Assembly: GCA_018814465.1 (NCBI GenBank)
Contig: JAHIZR010000132.1
Location: 1 to 13,499 of the forward strand
Direction of reading: 5' to 3'
Length of the DNA: 13,499 nt
Source of the DNA: a bacterium
GTDB lineage: Bacteria; Electryoneota; RPQS01
Positions 1 through 7,507 of the stretch are shown piece after piece. The number at the start of each line of letters is the position of its first letter. Positions within the stretch are counted from its first letter, which is position 1. The notes below the pieces were generated by a model. That model had not been told where the DNA came from. It ran no database searches and was given only the letters and a program-made list of their open reading frames with translations. The position numbers and the translations under genes were made by a program.

Positions 1-79
1 AACTGCTGGGAGCGTTCGGCATAAAGCGCTTCCACGATTCCCGTATGAAATTCGCCCGTCGCGAATTCCTTCGAGGATA
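1..79. repeat. 79-bp exact direct repeat, copy A (window edge)
   Basis: Bases 1-79 are identical to bases 631-709, in the same orientation and exactly 630 bp apart. The match stops at base 80, which is a where base 710 is c. Copy A may extend left of the window. In copy B the sequence is a natural part of the biotin carboxylase gene. Here it is fused out of frame to the biotinyl-protein gene. The fusion point, read on the minus strand, lies in TATCCTCGAAG, a string that both parent sequences could share. This suggests a microhomology junction from assembly, library chimerism or tandem duplication. Confidence 0.95.
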
Positions 80-453
80 AGAACCGGATCACCCTTTTTT
101 ACCGGATCGCCGACCTGTTTATTAATGCGTACGACCAATCCCGGCATTGCGGCTTTTATTTCCGCGTGATGTACTCCGGAAACCGAGGCGCTCTCGGCCA
201 ATCGCAGCAGCCGGTCGCGGCTGGTTTCGATCATGACCGGCACTTCCCTGCCGTTCATCATGAGATAAGCTTGCTCCTCGCTTCGATCAAGCACGACAGT
301 CCGCAGCGAGTTTTGCGAGCGGTACTTCAATATATGACCGTCGAACTCGACATGCTCCGGCGAGACGACTTTGCCGTTTACGGTTGTCTGATCGAAGTTC
401 AAGTTTACGTCGTACACACGACCCGCGATTTCGATATGATATGTCTCGACCAT
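1..453 (-). CDS. Biotinyl-domain (BCCP) subunit of acyl-CoA carboxylase, 3' end replaced at window edge
   Basis: This is a biotin carboxyl carrier protein, the mobile biotin arm that a biotin carboxylase loads with CO2. The ATG lies 2 nt after the biotin carboxylase stop, with AGGAG 9 nt upstream. Residues 1-90 form an N-terminal region typical of stand-alone acyl-CoA carboxylase carriers. Residues 101-128 start the biotinyl domain (AAMPGLVV, then VGDPVKKGDPVLILE). The eight-residue 'thumb' of AccB-type carriers is absent, so the type resembles propionyl-CoA carboxylase or oxaloacetate decarboxylase rather than classical AccB. After LILE the family continues AMKM, with the biotinylated lysine. 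Here the frame instead runs into the displaced 79-bp copy and reads unrelated residues (GIRDGRISYG) to the edge. The biotin site is therefore absent from the visible sequence. The normal 3' end probably lies elsewhere, and this may be an assembly junction rather than a true mutation. Confidence 0.8.
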   Translation of the reverse strand, partial: MVETYHIEIAGRVYDVNLNFDQTTVNGKVVSPEHVEFDGHILKYRSQNSLRTVVLDRSEEQAYLMMNGREVPVMIETSRDRLLRLAESASVSGVHHAEIKAAMPGLVVRINKQVGDPVKKGDPVLILEGIRDGRISYGNRGSALCRTLPAV

Positions 454-455
454 GT

Positions 456-1985
456 TTAGGATCTCCTCGGCAGATGTCGATGCGACCGTTCGCGCCCGTC
501 CCGTTTCCAGATCGAAGTCTTCAGCGTCTGATGTCCGTTTGTGCCATTGACAGCCTGTGGCATTGCGCCGTGCAATGCGCGGGCGATCGCTGCTGCGATC
601 ATCTCCTCGTCGAGCAAAGGTTTCGCCAGCAACTGCTGGGAGCGTTCGGCATAAAGCGCTTCCACGATTCCCGTATGAAATTCGCCCGTCGCGAATTCCT
701 TCGAGGATACGATATAGTGGCAAATCGGAATCGTCGTGCGCAAACCGGAGACTTGATACTCGGCTAATGCCCGAATCATTCTCTGAATCGCGGCGTCGCG
801 GTTTTCCGCATGGACAATCAGCTTCGAGATCATCGGATCATAGAAGCGCGAGACTTCCATTCCTTCGGTCAGACCCGCATCTTCGCGAATGCCCGGGCCT
901 ATCGGCGGACGCAGGCGATCGAGCTTTCCCGTTGAGGGCAAGAATCCGCCGCGCACATCTTCCGCGTAAATTCTTACCTCGATTGCATGGCCCCGCTGCT
1001 GAATCTCATTCTGTGAGATTGACAATGGTTCACCGGAAGCAACTCGCAGCTGCATGCGCACGAGATCCATGCCGGTGACTTCTTCGGTCACCGGATGCTC
1101 GACTTGCAGGCGTGTATTCATTTCCAGGAAATAAAACTCGCCGTTCTTGTCCATCAAATATTCTATCGTCCCCGCATTCTCATAGCCGCAGGCTTTCGCC
1201 GCCATGACAGCGGTTTCGCCGAGCCGCTGGCGCGTTTCTGGACTTACAGAAGGTGAAGGCGATTCTTCCACGAGCTTCTGATGACGGCGCTGCAGACTGC
1301 ATTCGCGCTCGCCGAGATGAATTACATTGCCGTGCAAATCCGCCATAATCTGCACTTCGATATGGCGCGGTTCTTCGATAAACTTCTCGGCATAAATCGA
1401 ACCATCGCCGAAAGCCGCGGTCGCTTCTCGCTTCGCCGCATCATAAGCCGGAGCGACTTGATCCATCTCACGAACGACACGCATGCCCTTGCCGCCGCCG
1501 CCGGCTGATGCTTTCAGGAGTATCGGAAGCCCTGCTTCCTTGGCAAAAGCCACCGCTTTCTTCGAATTTCTTAATACACCTTCGGAGCCGGGAACCACAG
1601 GAACCTTTGCCGCTTTCATCAAGCGCCGGGCTTCCGTCTTTGATCCCATGACACGGATAGCCTGTGCCGGCGGACCGATCCAGATGAAGCCGGATGCCTT
1701 CACCTTCTCCGCAAAAGTGGGATTCTCCGAGAGAAAACCATAACCCGGATGAATGGCGTCGGCTCCGGTTTCCTTCGCGGCCTTCAGAATCTTCTCCTGA
1801 ACGAGATAACTCTCCGCCGCTGTTTCTCCGCCGATGGCGATCTCTTCGTCACAAACCTGGACATGCAGCGCGTTGCGATCTACATCGGAGTATACCGCCG
1901 CGGTGGCGATTCCCATCTCACGGCAGGTGCGGGCGATGCGTACGGCGATCTCGCCCCGGTTTGCAATCAGTACTTTTTTAATCAC
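456..1985 (-). CDS. accC: Biotin carboxylase subunit of acetyl/acyl-CoA carboxylase
   Basis: This enzyme carries out ATP- and bicarbonate-dependent carboxylation of biotin on the carrier protein. The 509 residues include N-terminal KKVLIANRGEIAVRI, HPGYGFLSEN (79-88), the ATP-grasp glycine loop GGGGKGMRV (162-170), HQKLVEE with K237, E275, EMNTRLQVEHP with E288/N290/R292, and EVRIYAE with R338. These correspond to the catalytic and ATP-binding residues known from E. coli AccC. A tail of about 60 residues extends beyond the usual AccC end, which is more like propionyl-CoA or related acyl-CoA carboxylases. The start is GTG inside a GTGA overlap with the helicase stop, with no clear ribosome site, so translation is probably coupled. 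A thumb-less biotinyl carrier follows 2 nt after the stop. The pair likely serves an acyl-CoA carboxylase whose beta-type carboxyltransferase is not in the window. Use with AccA from the same operon is the alternative. The gene contains repeat copy B. Confidence 0.93.
   Translation of the reverse strand: MIKKVLIANRGEIAVRIARTCREMGIATAAVYSDVDRNALHVQVCDEEIAIGGETAAESYLVQEKILKAAKETGADAIHPGYGFLSENPTFAEKVKASGFIWIGPPAQAIRVMGSKTEARRLMKAAKVPVVPGSEGVLRNSKKAVAFAKEAGLPILLKASAGGGGKGMRVVREMDQVAPAYDAAKREATAAFGDGSIYAEKFIEEPRHIEVQIMADLHGNVIHLGERECSLQRRHQKLVEESPSPSVSPETRQRLGETAVMAAKACGYENAGTIEYLMDKNGEFYFLEMNTRLQVEHPVTEEVTGMDLVRMQLRVASGEPLSISQNEIQQRGHAIEVRIYAEDVRGGFLPSTGKLDRLRPPIGPGIREDAGLTEGMEVSRFYDPMISKLIVHAENRDAAIQRMIRALAEYQVSGLRTTIPICHYIVSSKEFATGEFHTGIVEALYAERSQQLLAKPLLDEEMIAAAIARALHGAMPQAVNGTNGHQTLKTSIWKRDGRERSHRHLPRRS
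631..709. repeat. 79-bp exact direct repeat, copy B (inside biotin carboxylase gene)
   Basis: This is the second copy of the 79-bp repeat, and it sits in its natural place. It encodes biotin carboxylase residues about 427-452 in the correct frame, with normal family-like sequence on both sides. It is therefore the original copy, and the one at the window edge is displaced. Confidence 0.95.
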
Positions 1986-4906
1986 GATATTGTTTCAAGT
2001 GATTCATTCCAGAATTCATTCAGATTGATACGCACCGGCAACTGAACGTTTTCTCCCTGCTTGTGCGAATAGAACAAGTATCCGTTTTTAAGAGCAAAAA
2101 GCAGCAAATCACGGGTCAGCGCCACATCCTGTTTGCAGTATTCGATAATCAAATCCAGTTTCCCCTCTTTGAACCATTGCAGCGATTGCAGGCCGTCTGC
2201 GGTTTTCCCAAGGCCGAATGTCGCCTTGCCCAGGGAATCCAGCTTCAACCTGCCGCCGCGGGCTTTGGTGACGACATCAAGCAAATCAAGCGTCGGCAGC
2301 AAGCGTAAATTCTCGAATGTATAGCCGCGCAGCACTTCGTAGTCGAATCGCATGCAGTTGTAGCCGACCACCAAATCTGCGCGCTTCAAGTGTTCAATCA
2401 GCTCTTCAGTCTGCGATTCATCATAGACAAAAAACTCGTCCGCTCTGCTGTCCCAGACAACACCGGTCGCAACTCTCATCTGCCGGGCTTGATTCCAGCC
2501 GCCCACTTCATCCGCCGAAAGCTGCGTCTCGAGATCGAAGACAACCACTCGCTTGTTTTCCGGAATCGTAAGCGGAACCCAATCCGGCACGGATGGCGTC
2601 TCTTCTTTCACATTTGCTGTAATAAGTTCTACAGGGCGAATCTCCGGAACGGTCCGCGGAGTCGCCAGCAGCAGTTTCAGCGCGGCAATCGAAGCCGCTT
2701 TGTCCAGGGGCTTATTTCCCGCACCGCACTTCGGTGAATGAATGCAGGAGGGACAACCCTCTTCGCATTTGCAGTTCTCGATTAATAGAAGCGTCTGCTT
2801 CAGCAGCTTCTCGATTACCTCATATACATATTCAGCAATCCCCGCTCCGCCCGGATAACCGTCATAGAAGAAAATCGCCCCGTTCTCGATCTGCTTATGC
2901 TTCGTGAAGCTTATTCCGCCGATGTCGTTGCGGTCGCACAACGCGAATAATGGAATCAGCGATATGGCAGCATGCTCGATCGCATGAATCCCTCCCATAT
3001 GATGCAGTTCCGCTTCCTTCAGACGCTCTCCCAGAGTCTCGGGCAGCTCGATCCACGTGCTGTTCGTCACATAACTCTGCGGCGGCAATTCGAGCGGTTC
3101 CACAGACAGCAGTTCCTGCGTGTAAATCCGGCGGCGCTCATAAGAATGAAAATCTTCGGTGACTCGCACCTTCCCCTGACGAACAACAAACGATTTGACC
3201 GTCTTTTCCCAGCGCACATCGATAATCTCAGTCTGCTTATCGGAGCGAACCATCGTGTAGACTGGCGATCTGAACGGTTCAACTTCGACTTGCTTCTTTT
3301 CAAGATTCAGTTGAACAACTTTGTACTGTTCGCCGCGGTGCAGATAAACGGCTCCGTCATGGCACTCGCGAAAAACCGGACCACCGGATATCTGCCCGAT
3401 GGATTCTTCGGAGCTGCGATCATGAAGTATAATATCGAATGTCCCGCCGACATTTCGCAGATTCACTCGGCTCTGTGGGCGATTCCGTCCCGGAAACCAT
3501 TGCCGGCCCGATGCGCTTCTGACAAGTTGGCCTTCATGCTCGAGCTCCGCGATAACCGAGCCGTACTTCGCGACATCTATGTACGGATCCGTTTTCATCA
3601 ACGGGATTTCCGCGGCCGCTGACGGCAGATGCTGACGCAAAATCTCTTCGTTGGAATCATTGATTAAAGCCGCTTCGCAATCCCGCTGAAACAGCTCATG
3701 CGGATTGGCAAGCAGATACTGATCGAGCGCGTCACTCCCCGCCACAAGCATGATTGCGCTTTTCTCGCCGCGCCGTCCCACTCGTCCCGCGCGCTGCCAT
3801 GTGGACATGATGCTGCCCGGATAACCGGCAAGAATGCATAAATCCAAGCCCCCGATGTCGATTCCCAGTTCGAGTGCGCTGGTGGAAATCACTCCGTGCA
3901 GCTCGCCGCTTGAAAGCTTTCGCTCTATTTCACGCCTCTCCTCCGGCATGAATCCCGCCCTGTAAGAAGTGACCTTCTCCGCCAGTTCGGGCCGCATCTC
4001 CCTTACGGTGCGATAAATAATCTCGGTCGTTACGCGCGCTTTCGTGAAGGCGATTGTTTTCAGTCCAGAATCAATCGCATGCACAAACAGCTTCGCCACG
4101 GTTGAGGTAACCGAAGCTGTTGGATTGATCAGGTAAAAGTTCTTTTCCGCCGTCGGTGAGCCGGATTCAGAGATCAGCTTGAACTCTCTCCCTGTCAAAC
4201 CCTCCGCAAGCTGCAGCGGATTCGCAATAGTGGCGGACAAACAAATGAACTGCGGATTCACATCGTAATAAACGAACAGTCGCGAAAGCCTGCGAAAAAC
4301 CTGTAAAATATGCGATCCGAACACTCCCCGGTAAGCATGCAGTTCATCCAGCACGACATAGCGCAGATTCCGCAGCAGTTTGTCCCAGCCTTGGTGATAG
4401 GCGAGAATCGCCTGATGCAGCATGTCGGGATTGGTGATCAGGATCCGCGGCGGACGGCGCTTGATCTTCGCCCGCAGATCTTTCGGAGTGTCTCCGTCAT
4501 AAATTTCCGCGCTGAGATTAAGATCCTTTTTCAGCCACTCCGCCCATTGCTGAATCTTCCGCAATTGATCCTGCTCAAGCGCCTTCAACGGAAAAATCAG
4601 CAGCGCATGACCGCTCGGGTCCTTTAACAGCGATTCCGCAAGCGGCAGAAAGTAAGTCAATGTCTTGCCGCTCGCGGTCGGCGTGACCACGACCGTATTC
4701 GCTCCCGCTCTGATCTCCTGAATCGCCTCCACCTGATGCGAGAAAAGCTGTTCGATGCCCAGCCGCTTCAGTCCTTGCAGCAGGGGATCAGGAAGCGGCG
4801 GAGCGGGTTCGGCAAAACGGGCCGGACGTTCCGGAAGCGCTTCGCAATGCCGCACGCTATCCCGCAGGTCCGGATCCTCATTTATCCTCTTCAGCAGGCG
4901 ATGCAT
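1982..4906 (-). CDS. MrfA/YprA-type DEAD/DEAH helicase fused to a C-terminal DEDD (MrfB/YprB-like) exonuclease domain
   Basis: Numbering is from the ATG at 4906 (974 residues). That start has GAGA about 7 nt upstream. A TTG at 4948 would add 14 residues but has no ribosome site. Helicase motifs are TPTASGKT (75-82), DELH (187-190), SAT (224-226), TSALELGID and QRAGRVGRRG (371-380). A DUF1998-like region ends in a probable zinc cluster with C712, C714, C718, C721 and C727. This is the full architecture of Bacillus MrfA (YprA), which is about 750 residues. After a linker comes an RNase H-fold exonuclease (about 784-974): FDLE with D791/E793 (Exo I), GYNCMRFD with N850/D855 (Exo II), and YCKQD with Y923/D927 (Exo III, Y-x3-D). 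In Bacillus, MrfA helicase and MrfB nuclease are separate products of adjacent genes that act together in repair of mitomycin-type DNA damage. Here both activities appear on one chain, so a similar excision-repair role is inferred. The gene overlaps the small ORF upstream and the biotin carboxylase start downstream. Confidence 0.9.
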   Translation of the reverse strand: MHRLLKRINEDPDLRDSVRHCEALPERPARFAEPAPPLPDPLLQGLKRLGIEQLFSHQVEAIQEIRAGANTVVVTPTASGKTLTYFLPLAESLLKDPSGHALLIFPLKALEQDQLRKIQQWAEWLKKDLNLSAEIYDGDTPKDLRAKIKRRPPRILITNPDMLHQAILAYHQGWDKLLRNLRYVVLDELHAYRGVFGSHILQVFRRLSRLFVYYDVNPQFICLSATIANPLQLAEGLTGREFKLISESGSPTAEKNFYLINPTASVTSTVAKLFVHAIDSGLKTIAFTKARVTTEIIYRTVREMRPELAEKVTSYRAGFMPEERREIERKLSSGELHGVISTSALELGIDIGGLDLCILAGYPGSIMSTWQRAGRVGRRGEKSAIMLVAGSDALDQYLLANPHELFQRDCEAALINDSNEEILRQHLPSAAAEIPLMKTDPYIDVAKYGSVIAELEHEGQLVRSASGRQWFPGRNRPQSRVNLRNVGGTFDIILHDRSSEESIGQISGGPVFRECHDGAVYLHRGEQYKVVQLNLEKKQVEVEPFRSPVYTMVRSDKQTEIIDVRWEKTVKSFVVRQGKVRVTEDFHSYERRRIYTQELLSVEPLELPPQSYVTNSTWIELPETLGERLKEAELHHMGGIHAIEHAAISLIPLFALCDRNDIGGISFTKHKQIENGAIFFYDGYPGGAGIAEYVYEVIEKLLKQTLLLIENCKCEEGCPSCIHSPKCGAGNKPLDKAASIAALKLLLATPRTVPEIRPVELITANVKEETPSVPDWVPLTIPENKRVVVFDLETQLSADEVGGWNQARQMRVATGVVWDSRADEFFVYDESQTEELIEHLKRADLVVGYNCMRFDYEVLRGYTFENLRLLPTLDLLDVVTKARGGRLKLDSLGKATFGLGKTADGLQSLQWFKEGKLDLIIEYCKQDVALTRDLLLFALKNGYLFYSHKQGENVQLPVRINLNEFWNESLETIS

Positions 4907-5048
4907 TGTTATCTCGTTCGCTCTCCCAGTCTCGCTTATGTTTTTCAATACGCGTATAAGCGTTCGGCTTAGGTTCCGCTTTCGGCGGTTTTATCGGCAG
5001 CGGGAGGCGCGGTTTGACCGGTTTCGGTTTCTTGCTCCGCTTTGTCAT
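4878..5048 (-). CDS. Small basic, proline/lysine-rich ORF (56 aa), function unknown
   Basis: The ORF starts at ATG 5048-5046, which shares one base with the stop of the epimerase gene (TAATG). It ends in TGA at 4880-4878, 29 nt inside the helicase gene. The product begins MTKRSKKPKPVKPRLPLP and has a Lys/Arg/Pro-rich N-terminal half. A charged C-terminal half (TRIEKHKRDWESERD) follows, then an acidic end (PAEEDK). No signal peptide, membrane segment or known domain is visible. The composition suggests an unstructured protein that could bind nucleic acid or a partner, but this is a guess. Support for translation is the precise coupling at both ends and the fact that it fills a gap that would otherwise be the only sizeable one in the operon. 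The ribosome site is weak (GGTAAG about 5 nt upstream). It could still be a chance ORF in the helicase leader. Confidence 0.5.
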   Translation of the reverse strand: MTKRSKKPKPVKPRLPLPIKPPKAEPKPNAYTRIEKHKRDWESERDNNASPAEEDK

Positions 5049-6028
5049 TAAAGCTTACCGCAGCTCTTATAGAAATCGTAAGTTATGCGCAGTGTTTTCC
5101 GCAAATCGTAATCACACTCGAATTTCCAGTCGCGCTTGATCTTCTCATTCGAACATACCCAGCCGGAAACCAGAATCTCCTTCACCTTTTCACGGCTCAG
5201 GAGCGCGGGCTTACCGCTGACGGATGCAACGGCGTCATTAAAGGTGCCGATCATATCCAGCAGACCGGCGGGCAGTGTCAGATTGCGCACGCGGCGATTG
5301 ACATAGCCCGCGATTTCCTGCGAAGCGATCTGCCAATCAACAGGCTCATCGTGCGCCACAAAATAGAGTTGATTGACGGGGCCCTCGTATGTCCCCGCCA
5401 TCAGCAGCGCTTTTACAACATCAAATACGGAAGCAAAACTGTATAATTGCCGACCGGATCCGAACTTTGGATATAATCCAAGTTTTATAATTCCCTTGAA
5501 CAGCGGAAGGAACTGCCAGTCGCGTGGTCCGATAATCGCGGGCGGTCGAAGAATCACCCATTCCATATCGCCGGCGGCCTCCTGCAGCACGGATTCACCG
5601 GCAAGTTTGCTCTGTCCATAAACTGACACAGGGGCTGGTTCATCGGCTTCGGTTCGCGGCTGCTCGGAGCATGACGGCCCCGCCGCTGCCTGCGATGAGC
5701 AGAGAATAAAACGCCTCACCCCCTGCTCGCGGGCTGCTTCAGCAAAATCGCGGACGGCATCGCCGTTAACACGAAAGAACTCTTCTTTGTGAAGAGCTTT
5801 TGTCAATCCGGCGCAATGCACTACCGTGTCGCAGGCTTCCGCTGCCCGCTTCAGCGAGTCGCGATCGGACAGCTTGCCGACAGCCGTCTCGATATTCAGA
5901 TTCGATAACCAAACGAGTCTGTTCGGATCGCGAATGAAAGCGCGGACTGTCCAGCCCGCGTTTAGATAAGCCTCTACTGCGTGGCTGCCCACGAAGCCGG
6001 TTCCGCCTGTGATTAAAACTCTTTTCAC
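5048..6028 (-). CDS. NAD(P)-dependent epimerase/dehydratase (extended SDR family)
   Basis: This is a 326-residue Rossmann-fold oxidoreductase that probably acts on a nucleotide-activated sugar or a related substrate. The N-terminal LITGGTGFVGS carries the G8-x2-G11-x2-G14 dinucleotide motif. The downstream sequence HCAGLT fits the extended SDR pattern. SS at 111-112 and Y137-x3-K141 (YGQSK) supply the catalytic Ser-Tyr-Lys set. RPPAIIGPRD (161-170) is the typical substrate-side loop. The length is normal for the family. The start is GTG inside a GTGA overlap with the thioesterase stop, and the stop shares a base with the next ORF's start. With two glycosyltransferases upstream, a role in sugar-precursor supply is plausible. 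The sequence alone does not fix the substrate, and steroid-type or flavonoid-type SDR relatives remain possible. Confidence 0.88.
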   Translation of the reverse strand: MKRVLITGGTGFVGSHAVEAYLNAGWTVRAFIRDPNRLVWLSNLNIETAVGKLSDRDSLKRAAEACDTVVHCAGLTKALHKEEFFRVNGDAVRDFAEAAREQGVRRFILCSSQAAAGPSCSEQPRTEADEPAPVSVYGQSKLAGESVLQEAAGDMEWVILRPPAIIGPRDWQFLPLFKGIIKLGLYPKFGSGRQLYSFASVFDVVKALLMAGTYEGPVNQLYFVAHDEPVDWQIASQEIAGYVNRRVRNLTLPAGLLDMIGTFNDAVASVSGKPALLSREKVKEILVSGWVCSNEKIKRDWKFECDYDLRKTLRITYDFYKSCGKL

Positions 6029-6465
6029 GATCCGTTCAGCGTCGAATATAGGTCTTCCGGAATCCGGATTGGTTTGCCGTCTTCATCCACGAAACAGTGC
6101 AGTGTATAGCCGACTGCGGCAGTTTCCCCACGCGCGACGGTTTTTATTTCGTAATCGAATCTCATGCGATAGACCGAAAGAAAGGTGATCCGCGTGTGAA
6201 CCTCGATCTCGTCCTCGTACTGGACTCCTTTGATGTATTTGCAGTGAGATTCCGTAACCGGCAGCCTCCGTCCCTCTTCCTCCATGGTCCGGTAGGATTT
6301 CCAGATCGAACGAATCAGGTCGGAACGGCCGACTTCGAAATAGAGATAGTAGTTCCCGTAGTAAACCCAGCCCATCGCATCGGTCTCTCCATAGCGCACG
6401 CGAATGCGTGAAACACTGCTTGGTAAGCTCGACTCAGCGGTCGAGCCAGAAGCCGATTTCTTCAT
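6025..6465 (-). CDS. YbgC/FadM-family acyl-CoA thioesterase (hotdog fold)
   Basis: This is a 146-residue hotdog-fold thioesterase of the 4-hydroxybenzoyl-CoA thioesterase/YbgC type, which hydrolyses acyl-CoA thioesters. The signature RYGETDAMGWVYYGNYY lies near residues 24-40, with D29 as the expected catalytic aspartate, followed by FEVGRSDLIR. Family members usually read VYHANY at this place; here it is VYYGNY. The ATG at 6465 is chosen over an upstream TTG at 6486 because it gives a normal length and a smaller overlap. It still overlaps the end of accA by 32 nt. The stop overlaps the epimerase start (GTGA). Placement directly after accA suggests a link to acyl-CoA or fatty acid metabolism. 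In proteobacteria YbgC is found with the Tol-Pal genes, which are not seen here. Confidence 0.87.
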   Translation of the reverse strand: MKKSASGSTAESSLPSSVSRIRVRYGETDAMGWVYYGNYYLYFEVGRSDLIRSIWKSYRTMEEEGRRLPVTESHCKYIKGVQYEDEIEVHTRITFLSVYRMRFDYEIKTVARGETAAVGYTLHCFVDEDGKPIRIPEDLYSTLNGS

Positions 6466-7471
6466 ATTTCTTGTGCCGCGCCGCAATCAGTTTCTCGGTT
6501 GGGATCGCTTTCAAACGCTTCAGAGATGACAAAATCACCGCCTTGATGGCTGCCGCGCTCGCATCGAAGTTTTCATGCGCGCCGCCGGACGGTTCGCTGA
6601 TGATGTTGTCGATGATGCCGATCTCTTTAAGATCCTCCGCGGTGAGTTTGAGTGCTTCCGCTGCCTGCGGTGCTTCCGTGGCGTCTCGATAGAGGATGGA
6701 AGCGCAGCCTTCCGGAGAAATAACCGAGTAGATGGAATATTCCATCATGTGGATTTCATCGGCGACTGAAATCGCCAGCGCCCCGCCTGATCCGCCTTCG
6801 CCGATTACAATCGCGATGATCGGAACCGTAAGTCTTGCCATTTCGTAGAGACTGCGCGCGATCGCCTCCGCCTGCCCCCTTTCTTCAGCGCCCAATCCCG
6901 GATAAGCGCCGGGCGTATCGATGAAGGTAATCACGGGGCGATTGAATTTCTGAGCCAGAGTCATCAAGCGAATCGCCTTACGGTAGCCTTCCGGATGCGC
7001 CATGGCGAAATTCCGGAAGAGATTATCCTTCGTGCCTCTGCCCTTCTGCTGTCCGATCAGCAGCACCTGTTCTTCCTCTATCGAAGCGAATCCCGCGACG
7101 ATTGCGTGATCATCCGCATAACAGCGGTCGCCGTGCAGCTCCAGCCATGTATCGCAGATCCTCTCCACATAGTCAAGCATGTACGGGCGGCGCGGATGTC
7201 TTGCTAATTGCACTTTCTGCCAACGCGTCAGCTTGGCAAAGATCTCTTTGCGGAGCTTGTTTGCTTTTTTTTCGAGCTTGTCGATCTCGACTTTCAGAGT
7301 ATCCATGCCCGGACCGGTTGCCAGACCTCGCATCTCGGCGATCTTCCGCTCCAGCTCGATTACGGGCTTTTCAAAGTCCAGTACAAAAGTCGACGCAAAC
7401 GTATTTCGCGAACCATTCGTCTTGGAGGACTTTGATGCCGCGGGTTTGGTTTGAGTTAATGGAGAAGCCAT
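6434..7471 (-). CDS. accA: Acetyl-CoA carboxylase carboxyltransferase subunit alpha
   Basis: AccA forms the alpha half of the carboxyltransferase that moves CO2 from biotin to acetyl-CoA, giving malonyl-CoA for fatty acid synthesis. The 345 residues include RHPRRPYMLDY (91-101), IGQQKGRGTKDN, HPEGYRKAIRLM, FIDTPGAYPG, AEERGQAEAIA (195-205), the oxyanion-type loop GEGGSGGALAI (224-234) and SPEGCASILYRD. E. coli AccA is 319 residues; the extra length is a Ser/Thr/Lys-rich N-terminal stretch of about 25 residues before the conserved FEKPV helix. The ATG has AAGGG 8 nt upstream. AccD is not in the window. The gene starts 36 nt after a glycosyltransferase and overlaps the thioesterase gene, so it belongs to the same operon. 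It is separated from the biotin carboxylase and carrier genes by four reading frames. Confidence 0.96.
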   Translation of the reverse strand: MASPLTQTKPAASKSSKTNGSRNTFASTFVLDFEKPVIELERKIAEMRGLATGPGMDTLKVEIDKLEKKANKLRKEIFAKLTRWQKVQLARHPRRPYMLDYVERICDTWLELHGDRCYADDHAIVAGFASIEEEQVLLIGQQKGRGTKDNLFRNFAMAHPEGYRKAIRLMTLAQKFNRPVITFIDTPGAYPGLGAEERGQAEAIARSLYEMARLTVPIIAIVIGEGGSGGALAISVADEIHMMEYSIYSVISPEGCASILYRDATEAPQAAEALKLTAEDLKEIGIIDNIISEPSGGAHENFDASAAAIKAVILSSLKRLKAIPTEKLIAARHKKYEEIGFWLDR

Positions 7472-7507
7472 CTGTTTGTCCCTTTCTTGAAGGGGTCTCT
7501 GATTCTT

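Noticed and set aside
2972..3622. Plus-strand open frame (216 codons) opposite the helicase gene
   Set aside because: It lies wholly inside the helicase coding region and shows no recognisable protein features.
7480..7494. Small inverted repeat (CCCTT/AAGGG) covering the accA ribosome binding site
   Set aside because: A 5-bp stem is expected often by chance. I see no second structure that would make it a switch.
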